Shown: positions 10,028 through 17,886, numbered from the stretch's first letter. The stretch is 64,000 bases of DNA from Mesorhizobium sp. M1E.F.Ca.ET.045.02.1.1 (GCF_003952485.1 NZ_CP034447.1:2232001-2296000), one strand, 5' to 3'. Notes: generated by a model not told the origin, from the sequence alone. Made by a program: numbers and translations.

Positions 10028-10480
10028 TCAGGCCGCTACGGGCAGCGCCTCGATCCCGTGGCGCTGCATGGCTGCGCCGATGCGGGCGAAGTCGGGCTGG
10101 GCCTGCGGCTCGGCGGTGCCGATGTCGCGGAAGAAAGCGATCATGGACGGCTCGACGAGCACCAGCATCCGCACCGGGCGGCCGCTGTCGTTGGAGTAAT
10201 TGTGCGGCGCCCTCGGGCCGATGCGCACCGAGGTACCGGGACCTGCGACGGTCACTTCGGGCGGGCCGCCGGCGCCAAAGTGACGGACGGTGAGCGCGCC
10301 TTCCAGCACATAGAACAATTCGGGCGAGGCGTGGCTGTGCGGCGGAGTGCCGGAACCTGGCGGGACCTCGACCTCGATAAGTTCAAGGCTGGAACCCACG
10401 ATGCCGCCGAGCAGGCGGATGCGGTCGGCGACGACCCAGAGCGTCTGGGCGGCCTCGGGAGTGGTGACGTTGAAGTTCAT
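10028..10480 (-). CDS. Cupin-domain protein (quercetinase-like)
   Basis: This is a single-domain cupin of 150 residues. The metal motif is visible as GTPPHSHASPELFYVLEGAL with a second motif containing PRAPHNYSN. Such proteins include dioxygenases and small-molecule binders, and no substrate can be read from the sequence. The start overlaps the stop of the upstream TetR gene by 4 bases, so the pair forms an operon in which the regulator may respond to the cupin's substrate. Longer in-frame starts lie inside the TetR gene. Confidence 0.8.
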   Translation of the reverse strand: MNFNVTTPEAAQTLWVVADRIRLLGGIVGSSLELIEVEVPPGSGTPPHSHASPELFYVLEGALTVRHFGAGGPPEVTVAGPGTSVRIGPRAPHNYSNDSGRPVRMLVLVEPSMIAFFRDIGTAEPQAQPDFARIGAAMQRHGIEALPVAA

Positions 10481-11106
10481 GGCTTGTCTCTTTGGTTGGT
10501 GACTTCCGCCGGTGAATGACCCGGGGTGACCGCGGACAGGATCACCTCGAGTGCCCAGGATGCGGTCTCGCCGGCCTGGGCGCCGGTGAGACCGCCATAG
10601 TCCTTCAGGATCTCCCATGCGGAGGCCGAGAAGAGCAGATGAGCCAGCGCCTCGACCTTCTCGGCCTCGGCGGGCTGAAGAGAGGAAATGGCGGGAGCCA
10701 GCGCGCGCCTGAAATTGGCGCGGCGGCTTGCCACCGTGCCCATGCGCATCTCACGGCCGGTCCGCGAATGGAGCGACGAGCGGATCGCAGCGTCGTGCAT
10801 ATCAAACCGCGGGAAGGCCTGGCGGGGACCGTCGACAACGTCCTCAGGGGTCCTTGGGGTCGTAGAGGCTCTGATCCGGGCATTCAACCAGGGCCAAAAG
10901 GCAGCCAGCAGGTCGTCCTTGGTGGCGAAGTGGCGGAACACCGTGCGGCGCTGCACGCCAGCCTTCCGGGCGATCGCCTCCATGCTGATCTCGTCGGCGG
11001 CGGTGGCCGAATCCATGAGCTCAAACAGGGCGCAGAGGATATCCTCATGCGTTTCACGCGCTTTCTCTTCGCGCATGGGGCTGTTGTAGGTGCGGACTTG
11101 CGACAC
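10477..11106 (-). CDS. TetR family transcriptional regulator
   Basis: This is a repressor with an N-terminal TetR helix-turn-helix (about residues 15-60; ISMEAIARKAGVQRRTVFRHFATKDDLLAAF) and a helical C-terminal ligand domain. The preferred start is the GTG whose complement ends at 11106, because AGGAG sits 7 bases upstream of it on the minus strand. The ATG at 11142 would add 12 residues and lacks such a site. It is co-transcribed with the downstream cupin through a 4-base overlap. Several GTGTCA or close copies lie upstream (11136-11182) and could be operator half-sites. Confidence 0.85.
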   Translation of the reverse strand: MSQVRTYNSPMREEKARETHEDILCALFELMDSATAADEISMEAIARKAGVQRRTVFRHFATKDDLLAAFWPWLNARIRASTTPRTPEDVVDGPRQAFPRFDMHDAAIRSSLHSRTGREMRMGTVASRRANFRRALAPAISSLQPAEAEKVEALAHLLFSASAWEILKDYGGLTGAQAGETASWALEVILSAVTPGHSPAEVTNQRDKP

Positions 11107-11135
11107 GCGGGTGCTCCTAATTGATGGCACTGTTT

Positions 11136-11182
11136 GTGTCATGAAAATCGACGACTGTCAATTGGTGTCACTGATGGTGTCG
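11136..11182. promoter_or_regulatory. GTGTCA-type repeats upstream of the TetR gene
   Basis: The motif GTGTCA or a close variant occurs at 11136-11141, 11165-11170 and 11177-11182, with a shorter TGTCA at 11156-11160. The two closest copies are 12 bases apart. The stretch lies just upstream of the TetR start and may hold its operator. This is a pattern observation only. Confidence 0.25.
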
Positions 11183-11326
11183 TTAATTGAAGTTGATAGG
11201 GTCGCTTTTCGCTCGGTCGGACTTGGTCGCCGACGGTTACTAATGACGGAATGAGCGCTGCGGCCCAAGGAGCGGCAGGCCAGCGCACGGCCGGCCGGAC
11301 GTCGATTCGGGCCGATCAACCTCGAT

Positions 11327-11381
11327 CCTTCGCCGAGGTGAACGGCGTCGGCGAGGCCAAGCGCAGGGAGTTCGGCGAGAT
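11327..11381 (+). pseudogene. Remnant of a recQ 3' end (HRDC fragment)
   Basis: These 55 bases match recQ 9852-9906 with only two mismatches. Translated in the recQ frame the remnant reads FAEVNGVGEAKRREFGEM and then hits TGA, where intact recQ continues with FLSAIAAHQ. Similarity fades upstream of about 11316. It lies in the 407-bp gap between the TetR start and parD, in which I see no other gene. Confidence 0.75.
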
Positions 11382-11459
11382 GTGAGCTGAATCCACAGGT
11401 AACTCTTCAGGTACACCCAGGGTGGCGCATGACGCGGTGTGCGACGGCAGGGGCGAACA

Positions 11460-11478
11460 TTTGACAAACTTTGTCAAA
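11460..11478. promoter_or_regulatory. Palindromic operator and promoter of parDE
   Basis: Nine-base arms (TTTGACAAA / TTTGTCAAA) flank a single central C. The left arm contains TTGACA, a good -35 element, with CATACA at 11485-11490 as a possible -10. The palindrome is 35 bases before the parD start, as expected for an antitoxin-repressed promoter. Confidence 0.6.
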
Positions 11479-11513
11479 ATATGCCATACACTGGACATTA
11501 TATGGAGGCCGAT

Positions 11514-11768
11514 ATGGCGACGATGAACGTATCCTTGCCCGATCCCATGAAGGCGTGGGTGGAGGCGCAGACTGAAACGGGGCGTTACGCCAATGCGAGC
11601 GATTACGTGCGTGATCTGATCCGCAAAGATCAGGAGCGCAACGACAAGATTGCGGCCATGCAGAGCTTTGTCGATGACGGCCTGAAGAGCGGTATCGGCA
11701 GGCGCTCCAAGGACGAGCTTTTCGCAGAGGCGGTCAACCGGGCAGAGGCGCCACGCGGCAAGCGATAA
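11514..11768 (+). CDS. parD: ParD-type antitoxin (ribbon-helix-helix)
   Basis: This 84-residue antitoxin has an N-terminal ribbon-helix-helix segment (MNVSLPDPMKAWVEAQTETG, then YANASDYVRDLIRKDQER), the typical ParD/CC2985 pattern. The C-terminal tail would wrap the toxin. The ATG at 11514 is chosen because GGAGG lies 5 bases upstream; in-frame ATGs at 11502 and upstream are less well placed. Its stop overlaps the parE start by one base. Confidence 0.88.
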   Translation: MATMNVSLPDPMKAWVEAQTETGRYANASDYVRDLIRKDQERNDKIAAMQSFVDDGLKSGIGRRSKDELFAEAVNRAEAPRGKR

Positions 11769-12055
11769 TGGGTTTCCGCCTATCGATAGCGGCGGAAGAG
11801 GACATTATCGGCATTGCCGAGCAGGGTGTCCGCGTGTCTGGCCCCGTGCAAGCCAGACAATATCATGACGAGTTGTTCGCGATCTTCGATCTGATCGTCG
11901 CCAATCCGCGCATCGCGCGGGAGCGACTTGAGTTATCACCGCCGATGCGAATCCATCCGTTCAAGGCCCATCTAGTCGTTTACCGGATCGAGGGAGACGG
12001 CGACATCCTCATTGTCCGAGTGCGTCACGGGCACGAGGATTGGGCGAGAAGCTGA
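11768..12055 (+). CDS. parE: ParE-type toxin
   Basis: This is a 95-residue member of the RelE/ParE superfamily. Seen features are the N-terminal strand-helix LSIAAEEDIIGI, the PMRIHPFKAHLVVYRIEGD core and the closing RVRHGHEDW, all usual for ParE. ParE toxins generally poison DNA gyrase. The ATG start shares a base with the parD stop (TAATG), so the two are translated together. Confidence 0.87.
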   Translation: MGFRLSIAAEEDIIGIAEQGVRVSGPVQARQYHDELFAIFDLIVANPRIARERLELSPPMRIHPFKAHLVVYRIEGDGDILIVRVRHGHEDWARS

Positions 12056-12116
12056 TTCCTGACGTCGGCGAACGCCTGACCCCGGACAAAACACCTTTTC
12101 GTCCCATCGACAACAT

Positions 12117-13733
12117 TCAATAATGCGCGTAACCGCTCAACGGACATCTCTGGGATGCCGGAACCTCGAATGTGCCGTCAATGCCGCTGCAGGTGCGGAA
12201 CCCGGACTTTCGTCCCGCCGCCTTCGATTTCGGCGCCGGTCTTGGATTGGCTGCTTCGCGCTGCCGGTCGCGTCTCGGCTTCGCACGGACGACCGGCTGC
12301 GGTTTCTCGGTCTTTTGCGGTGCGGCGCTTTCCTGTTTTCTAGCTTCCGCTTCCGACGCCCGCTGGGCTCGGTAGCTCTTCAGGGCATCGTCCGTATCGA
12401 GTTTCAGGCGGGCATATTGCTTTGAGGTAAGAAAGGTGGTCGGGGGCAGCTTGTTCTCTTCCTGCCATTGGCCGATGGCGCGGCGCGTCTTGAGGCCGAA
12501 GTCGCCGTCGGCTTCGTCCAGGTCGTAACCGATCGCCAGCAGCCTTTCCTGCAGGTCGATCTTTTCCTGACGATCGAGCCCGATCGCGCTTTCCGTCAGT
12601 TCGGTCCCGGTGTCGGTTTCGGGATTGGCGGCCGCGGCCGGTGCCGCCGCCGTGGCGGATCGCGACGCGGCGCTCTCGGTATTGGCGACAACAGTCGGTG
12701 CATTGCCGACAGTGACCGGCGACTTCTTGAGCTGATCGATGTTGAGACGGGCGAGATCGGCGAACGCCCCCTTGGGGAATTGCTGCAGATAGGCTTCGTA
12801 ATGCGCCAGCGTGTTGCGCTTGGAGGCCTCGTCCCACACGCGCTGCTCGATTTCCCATCCGCGCGCGTCGGTGCCTGCGGGTTGGGCCGGAGTCTCGGTG
12901 GCGGACGGCTGCGGAGCCGGGGCGGCGGGTGGCGGCGTTTGCGGACCGATAAAGACCTCGCGGCCGAGCGAGGCATTGTGCCAGGGCCGCTGGCGCCCAT
13001 CGGTCTCGGCCGTCACCTCGCCGCGAACGCGGGTCAACGCGCTCTGGATCTCCACGCCCGGCTCGGCCAGATGCCTGGCCAGCGAGGTCGTGTAAGGGCT
13101 GTTGGCGCCGTTGCCGTCATAGGACACGGAACCGGGATCGGTCGCAAAGGCGATCAGCACGCCGCCGGTGCCAACGTCCGAGCCGCTGACATCGATGGGC
13201 GCCAGGCCCGGCGCGGTGGTCGAGCGGCTCTTCGGCAAGGAAGCCGCGAGTGTCCTTGCCAAAGGATTGTCGCGGCAGGCGTCCAGGATGACGATGCCGA
13301 CGGCGGGGTCCGGCGGGAGAGCGTCGAGCAACTCGTCGATCTGGATGGTGCGGGTCTTGAGATGCGCCGGAGCCGTAAGCTCGGCATCGACCGGGATCAG
13401 GTAGTTCTTGCCGTTCACCTGCATGCCGTGGCCGGCGTAGTAGATCAGCGCCGTATCCGCCTCGTACGAGGCTTCGGTGAACTTGTTCAGCCGGTCACGC
13501 ATTCCGGCGTAGTCGAGGTCGACGCCTTCGATGACGTTGAACCCCGCCTTGCGCAGGACTTCGGCCATCAGGCGCGCGTCGCCGGCAGGATTGGGAAGCG
13601 CCGGCGCGTAGACATATTTGCTGTTGCCGATGACCAGGGCGACCCGGTTGCCGCCGGCGGCAAGGGCGGGTGCCTCCAGCAGATTGCCTGCAACCAGGAA
13701 AAACAAACCAACAACAGCTGCCCAGAACCTCAT
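12117..13733 (-). CDS. Secreted caspase-like peptidase (C14, orthocaspase) with peptidoglycan-binding-like domain
   Basis: This 538-residue protein begins with a signal peptide (hydrophobic to about residue 26, LAA cleavage site). It is followed by a caspase p20 domain with NRVALVIGNSKY. The catalytic His (about residue 102, YYAGHGMQ) and Cys (about residue 153, LDACRDNP) are both present, so it is probably active. After a Pro/Ala-rich linker come a short helical repeat segment (LAHYEAYLQQFPKGAFADLA) and a peptidoglycan-binding-1-like domain (about 393-445, DGDFGLKTRRAIGQWQ). The tail is rich in Lys, Arg and Pro. The ATG at 13733 has TTGAGAG upstream on the minus strand. It stands alone between parDE and the copper island. 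Function is unknown. Confidence 0.85.
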   Translation of the reverse strand: MRFWAAVVGLFFLVAGNLLEAPALAAGGNRVALVIGNSKYVYAPALPNPAGDARLMAEVLRKAGFNVIEGVDLDYAGMRDRLNKFTEASYEADTALIYYAGHGMQVNGKNYLIPVDAELTAPAHLKTRTIQIDELLDALPPDPAVGIVILDACRDNPLARTLAASLPKSRSTTAPGLAPIDVSGSDVGTGGVLIAFATDPGSVSYDGNGANSPYTTSLARHLAEPGVEIQSALTRVRGEVTAETDGRQRPWHNASLGREVFIGPQTPPPAAPAPQPSATETPAQPAGTDARGWEIEQRVWDEASKRNTLAHYEAYLQQFPKGAFADLARLNIDQLKKSPVTVGNAPTVVANTESAASRSATAAAPAAAANPETDTGTELTESAIGLDRQEKIDLQERLLAIGYDLDEADGDFGLKTRRAIGQWQEENKLPPTTFLTSKQYARLKLDTDDALKSYRAQRASEAEARKQESAAPQKTEKPQPVVRAKPRRDRQREAANPRPAPKSKAAGRKSGFRTCSGIDGTFEVPASQRCPLSGYAHY

Positions 13734-13998
13734 CGCGCGCACTCTCAATCAAGTTGCGGCTTTGCCTGCTCGTTCCAGTCGCATTTCACGCGGGGGACGC
13801 CCCTTCCATGAAATACATAACACATCAGCGGGGTTTAATGTGGCTCTCTTCGCTTCAAGGGCGGCTGGCTGAACGATGCGAATTTCGGCTGATACTGCCT
13901 TGTCGATATCGGTCCGTGCCTCCAGCGATGCCGCACAAATCGGACGCGCGTGTTTTTGAGGTTGCCTTGGAGGTGCCCTTGAGCTGGAGTCGATCGGA
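13734..13998. other. Gene-poor spacer between the caspase-like gene and the accessory island
   Basis: I see no convincing gene here. Promoters of the divergent flanking genes should lie in this stretch. Immediately to the right is the FNR/FixK-like box. Confidence 0.5.
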
Positions 13999-13999
13999 T

Positions 14000-14013
14000 T
14001 TGACGCACGTCAA
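14000..14013. promoter_or_regulatory. FNR/FixK-like binding site, copy A
   Basis: TTGAC-GCAC-GTCAA is a perfect inverted repeat matching the TTGAN-N4-NTCAA pattern of FNR/FixK/DNR regulators. It is 127 bases upstream of the first small secreted protein gene. Regulation by oxygen or nitric oxide is inference. Confidence 0.6.
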
Positions 14014-14140
14014 AGCGCATTTGGACCGAGCAGGCGATCCTGCGGAATGTGACGAGCCTGGAAGCCGTGCTGTGCTTGGACGATCTTGTCAGATCTGGCA
14101 GCGAGACGATCGGACCGCAAGCGGTACCTTCGGTGCGATC

Positions 14141-14518
14141 ATGCTTGCGTTCGGGCTTGCCCTTTTCCTGTTGCTGACGCCTTCAGCCCAGGCGCACGAG
14201 TTCAGCGCTTCACAGGGCGTTTCGCTAGCCAAGGTCGTTCCATCAATTGGCGACTGCAAAGCCGATCAGGCGACATCGATGGCGACCGTCCTGTTCGCAT
14301 CCGCTCCGGATGATTCAGGTTGTCATGACGGCGCAGCCCACGCCAATTGCGGTTTGTGCGTGAGTGGGCATTGTTTCGCTTGTTCGGCTGCGGTTCTTGC
14401 GGCTGCTTCGGACATCGGCCTTGTACCGGTGCGCTGCGCCCCAGTTTTCATCGACCAATCAGGCGCCGCGCTGACAAAGCCTGACGAGACCTTTCGACCT
14501 CCTCGTTCCGTTCTCTGA
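14141..14518 (+). CDS. Small secreted Cys/His-rich protein, copy A
   Basis: I do not recognise this family. The 125 residues start with a signal peptide (MLAFGLALFLLLTPSAQA). The central motif GCHDGAAHANCGLCVSGHCF has four Cys and three His, suggesting metal binding or a disulfide-held site. The C-terminus ends KPDETFRPPRSVL. It is clearly paralogous to the protein at 18028-18402, sharing signal, motif and tail. The ATG at 14141 is chosen by analogy with that copy, where a GGAG site precedes it. Its position under an FNR/FixK-like box and near copper genes points to a periplasmic metal role, which is inference. Confidence 0.7.
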   Translation: MLAFGLALFLLLTPSAQAHEFSASQGVSLAKVVPSIGDCKADQATSMATVLFASAPDDSGCHDGAAHANCGLCVSGHCFACSAAVLAAASDIGLVPVRCAPVFIDQSGAALTKPDETFRPPRSVL

Positions 14519-14546
14519 CGACCTGTTCGGCAGGCAAATCTCACGC

Positions 14547-14711
14547 TTGCCGACCCGCGCCGCTTTCGTCTTCGTGACCAACATCGCCTACGGCACCGTG
14601 TCACTGATCTCGGTCAAGGATCAGTCGGTCGTGAAGTCCTATGCAGTCGGCAAGGGGCCAAACGGGATCACGTTCCAGGTGCCGCAGCCGACTCTTGGCA
14701 GCGCCGGGTGA
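14547..14711 (+). pseudogene. Fragment of a YVTN-type beta-propeller gene
   Basis: The frame reads FVTNIAYGTVSLISVKDQSV, then VGKGPNGITFQ, and stops at 14709. This is one complete YVTN repeat and the typical end of such proteins, but only about 54 codons remain and no ribosome site or good start is present. It is probably the tail of a propeller gene left after a deletion or after insertion of the duplicated unit. Confidence 0.65.
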
Positions 14712-14753
14712 CTGGCGCGGAACCCTGAACCCGAAATCCAGGAGAACCAGACA

Positions 14754-15704
14754 ATGAAAATGCTAAGCAAAACCGTCCTCGCCGCAGCCATGCTCTTCTC
14801 ATCTGCGGCCTTCGCCAACGACGCCCACCATCCCCCTGGCAGTGCGGGAACCGCGCCTGCCGCTGCGCCGGCCCCGGTGTCCGGCGACAGCGCCGGGACG
14901 ATGCCCCAGGGCGGCGCGACGCCACAGGGCGGAACGATGCCGCAGGGCGGAATGATGCCCCAGGCCGGCATGATGCCTCAGGGCGGAATGATGCCGCAGG
15001 GTGGAATGATGTGCGGGATGATGCCGCAGGGTGGGATGATGCCCCAAGGTGGGATGATGCCCCAAGGCGGGATGACGCCCCAAGGCGGAACGATGCCCCA
15101 AGGCGGGATGATGCCGCAGGGTGGGATGATGTCCCAGGGTGGAATGATGCCCCAGGGCGGAACGATGCCCCAAGGCGGGATGATGCCGCAGGGTGGAATG
15201 ATGTCCCAGGGCGGGATGATGCCGCAGGGTGGAATGATGCCGCAGGGTGGGATGATGCCGCAGGGTGGAATGATGCCCCAGGGCGGGATGATGTCCGGCG
15301 AGATGATGCGGATGATGATGGGCATGATGTCTGCGAAGGACGGATCGGCTGAACAGATGATGTCTCCGGACCACGTCGAAGGGCGCATCGCGTTCCTGCA
15401 GGCCGAGCTCAAGCTGACCGATGCGCAACAGCCGCAATGGAAGGCTGTGGCCGATGCAATGCGTGCCAATGCCAAGCTCGCAAAAGAGGCGATGGCCGGG
15501 ATGGGCGGCGCGATGATGTCCGCTGGCTCTGCCGCGATGACGCCTCTGAAGAGGATCGATCAAGTCGAGCAGATGCTCTCTGCACGGCTCGAAGGCCTGC
15601 GCCAGTTGAAAGCGGCAATGGAGCCCTTTTACGCAACGTTGAGCGAAGCGCAAAAGGCGGTGGCCGACAAGCTGCTCATGCCGGCGCCGATGGGCATGAT
15701 GTGA
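14754..15704 (+). CDS. Secreted methionine-repeat protein with LTxxQ (Spy/CpxP-like) domain
   Basis: This 316-residue protein has a signal peptide (to about residue 21), a short Ala/Pro linker, then 21 hexapeptide units of the form MMPQGG (about residues 49-178). The repeat is interrupted once by MMCG and is followed by further Met clusters (MMRMMMGMM). The C-terminal third is helical, with LTDAQQPQWKAVADAMRANA, the LTxxQ motif of periplasmic Spy/CpxP-like proteins. Methionine-rich repeats commonly bind Cu(I), and a copper ATPase lies downstream. A periplasmic copper buffer or chaperone is inferred. The start has AGGAGA 9 bases upstream. Confidence 0.8.
   Translation: MKMLSKTVLAAAMLFSSAAFANDAHHPPGSAGTAPAAAPAPVSGDSAGTMPQGGATPQGGTMPQGGMMPQAGMMPQGGMMPQGGMMCGMMPQGGMMPQGGMMPQGGMTPQGGTMPQGGMMPQGGMMSQGGMMPQGGTMPQGGMMPQGGMMSQGGMMPQGGMMPQGGMMPQGGMMPQGGMMSGEMMRMMMGMMSAKDGSAEQMMSPDHVEGRIAFLQAELKLTDAQQPQWKAVADAMRANAKLAKEAMAGMGGAMMSAGSAAMTPLKRIDQVEQMLSARLEGLRQLKAAMEPFYATLSEAQKAVADKLLMPAPMGMM
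14898..15287 (+). repeat. 18-bp tandem repeat encoding MMPQGG units
   Basis: There are twenty-one 18-bp units, with a 12-bp MMCG interruption after the sixth. Codons vary mainly at CCC/CCG and GGC/GGT/GGA/GGG third positions, so the units are old enough to have drifted while the peptide was kept. Copy-number variation between strains is likely. Confidence 0.9.
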
Positions 15705-15773
15705 GCTCGGAGGGGCCGTTGAGGCAGACCGCGACGGCCCCACGCGACCAAGACGAGATCTCCTGGTGAGGCC

Positions 15774-17207
15774 ATGAAGATGAAGCGGAGCATTGGCACG
15801 GAAGAGCTGCTGCAGCTTCAGCGGGAGACGTTCGACTACTTCCTGGACGAGGTGAATCCTGCCAATGGCCTCATCCGCGACAAGACTGCTGCGAATTGGC
15901 CGGCAAGCATCGCTGCGACGGGCCTCGCTCTCGCCTGCTATCCCGTCGCCGTCGAGCGCGGGTTCATAGCGCGTCAAGCTGCGGTGGCACGAACGCTGGC
16001 CACGCTGCGCTTCTTCTGGGCAAGCCCGCACGGACCGGAGCCGGACGCCACCGGGCACCGTGGCTTTTATTATCATTTCCTCGACATGCAGACGGGACAG
16101 CGAGCCTGGCAATGTGAGCTGTCGACGATTGACAGCGCGCTGTTGCTGGCCGGCGCCCTGTCGGCGGCCGCCTATTTCGATGCGGATGCAGCCGACGAGA
16201 GGGAACTGCGCACGCTCGCCGACGCGCTCTATCGCCGTGCCGATTGGCAGTGGGCGCAAGACCAGGGCGCGACAGTGACGCACGGCTGGACCCCGGAAAA
16301 CGGGTTCATCAAATATCGCTGGGAAGGCTACGACGAGGCCCTCCTGCTCTACGTTCTGGCACTCGGCTCGCCGACCTTTCCGCTTCCCGAAAGCAGCTAC
16401 GCCGCCTGGACTTCGACCTATCGCTGGGAGAGCTGCTACGGCTACGACTATCTGTACGCTGGGCCGCTGTTCACGCATCAGCTCTCGCATGTCTGGATCG
16501 ACTTTCGCGGGATCCAGGATGCCTTCATGCGGGAAAAGGGCATCGACTATTTCGAGAACAGCCGCCGAGCGACCTACCTCCAGCAATGCTATGCCATCAT
16601 GAACCCGCGCAGGTTCGACGGTTACCGAGAGTGCTGTTGGGGCATCACGGCAAGCGAAGGACCAGGCCCCGCCACGCTCAAGCTGAACGGCATCCAGCGG
16701 GAGTTCTACGACTATGTCGGGCGCGGCGTCCCCTACGGACCGGATGACGGCACGCTCGCGCCCTGGGCAGTCGTCGCCTCATTGCCATTCGCTCCTGAAA
16801 TCGTCCTGCAGGCGATCCACTTCTGTATCCACCAGGCCAAGCTTAAGCAGTTCAATCGATACGGCTTCAAGGCCGCCTTCAATCCCACTCATCCAGGGGG
16901 GCCCGGTAACCCCTACGGTTGGTGGGTGTCGCCCTGGCATTTCGGCATCAACCAGGGCCCCATCGTGCTGATGATCGAGAACCATCTGACTGGCCTGTTG
17001 TGGCGCCTGATGCGCGGTTGCCCGCACATCGTGACTGGGTTGCGCCGTGCCGGGTTCGCTGGCGGTTGGCTGAACGAGCTCGGTCCTGGACAGCTTTATG
17101 AGCGTCCATCGGTTGGCGCCTCGAGCGCCCCTATTCTGGACCAGCATTCGTCGTCGCACGCTGATGGGAAGTCAGAAGCGCGCCCTGAGAGGAGCGCTCG
17201 AACGTAA
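15774..17207 (+). CDS. Glycoamylase-like domain protein
   Basis: This 477-residue protein resembles the glucoamylase-like domain found in cyclic beta-1,2-glucan synthases and as free-standing enzymes. Characteristic parts include TFDYFLDEVNPANGLIRDKT near the N-terminus, GHRGFYYHFLDMQTGQR, TIDSALLLAGAL, the GITASEGPG segment, and GGPGNPYGWWVSPWHFGINQGPIVLMIEN close to the C-terminus. No signal peptide is seen, so it is probably cytoplasmic. Acidic residues in the ELSTIDSALL and GITASEGPG segments are candidates for catalysis. It would act on a glucan, perhaps a beta-1,2-linked or other osmoregulatory glucan, but the substrate is unknown. It sits unexpectedly among metal-homeostasis genes. Confidence 0.8.
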   Translation: MKMKRSIGTEELLQLQRETFDYFLDEVNPANGLIRDKTAANWPASIAATGLALACYPVAVERGFIARQAAVARTLATLRFFWASPHGPEPDATGHRGFYYHFLDMQTGQRAWQCELSTIDSALLLAGALSAAAYFDADAADERELRTLADALYRRADWQWAQDQGATVTHGWTPENGFIKYRWEGYDEALLLYVLALGSPTFPLPESSYAAWTSTYRWESCYGYDYLYAGPLFTHQLSHVWIDFRGIQDAFMREKGIDYFENSRRATYLQQCYAIMNPRRFDGYRECCWGITASEGPGPATLKLNGIQREFYDYVGRGVPYGPDDGTLAPWAVVASLPFAPEIVLQAIHFCIHQAKLKQFNRYGFKAAFNPTHPGGPGNPYGWWVSPWHFGINQGPIVLMIENHLTGLLWRLMRGCPHIVTGLRRAGFAGGWLNELGPGQLYERPSVGASSAPILDQHSSSHADGKSEARPERSART

Positions 17208-17221
17208 GCGGGAGAAAGACC

Positions 17222-17761
17222 ATGTTGGACAAAAGGCGAACCTCGGATACGAAGTGGATTGCTCGACAGGTGCCGGCTCTGAAAAGCAGATTCGGATGGC
17301 GGCAACGTTCCCTTGCGCTTTTGATCGGCCTGATTGTTTCAGTCTTGGCCACCGGGCGAGCTGCTTGGGCTGACGAGAACTTCCAGGCTGTTCAGGGAAT
17401 TGGCGTCTATTTCGGCGTCCTGCCGGCCGCCATCGTCGGAGGTCACCAAGAGTGGCACGTTGAAGGTGCCATGCACGGGGGCGCGCCTTCGGGTGCGCAT
17501 CAGTATCATATTGTGGTCGCGATCTTCGATGCGAAGACCGGCGCGCGGATCGAGAACGCGCGAGTGAGGGCGAACATATCCGGGCTTGCTCAGGTCGGTG
17601 CGCAGAACGTCGCGCTGGAGCCGATGCTGATCGCAGGGACCGTCACGTACGGCAATTTCGTCGAACTGCGAGGCAGCGACCGATACGACATCAAGCTCGA
17701 CATAACAGTGCCCGGGCACGAATCTCCCGTGCGGGTCAACTTCAAATACCAGCACCTATAG
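17222..17761 (+). CDS. Conserved periplasmic protein of unknown function
   Basis: I do not assign a family. The 179 residues have a basic N-terminus and one signal-like hydrophobic segment (about 30-50, ending AWADENF). The mature part looks like an all-beta domain, with GVYFGVLPAAIVGGHQEWHV, a MHGGAPSGAHQYHIVVAIFD segment and ITVPGHESPVRVNFKYQH at the end. Several His and Met residues around MHGG could bind metal. The fold resembles small Ig-like periplasmic domains of the FixH/YtkA type, which is only an impression. It begins 14 bases after the glycoamylase-like gene, so both are probably co-transcribed. Confidence 0.6.
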   Translation: MLDKRRTSDTKWIARQVPALKSRFGWRQRSLALLIGLIVSVLATGRAAWADENFQAVQGIGVYFGVLPAAIVGGHQEWHVEGAMHGGAPSGAHQYHIVVAIFDAKTGARIENARVRANISGLAQVGAQNVALEPMLIAGTVTYGNFVELRGSDRYDIKLDITVPGHESPVRVNFKYQHL

Positions 17762-17886
17762 TGACCCGACGAAGCTGGATCGGACCGGATGTTAAAAGGC
17801 CGGGCCCTGCCAAGTTGGGCAGAGGTTCGACGTGCGGCCACCCGGTCGGGGTGCCTGCGTGGTGCGGGGCCTTGCCTGGAACGGAT

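Larger units (their letters stand above)
13995..14572 (+). repeat. Duplicated unit, copy A
   Basis: This stretch is repeated with a few small indels at about 17883-18458. By eye the two are roughly 80 percent identical. The unit holds an FNR/FixK-like box, about 125 bases of leader, a small Cys/His-rich secreted protein gene, and some 50 bases after its stop. Confidence 0.8.

Noticed and set aside
14898..15287. Regular short repeats that could suggest a CRISPR array
   Set aside because: Units are 18 bp, adjacent with no spacers, in frame, and encode MMPQGG; no cas genes nearby.
14799..16586. 595-codon minus-strand frame over the Met-repeat gene and glycoamylase gene
   Set aside because: It is an antisense reading of the 18-bp repeat (His/Pro-rich repeats) with no ribosome site; the forward genes have clear domains.
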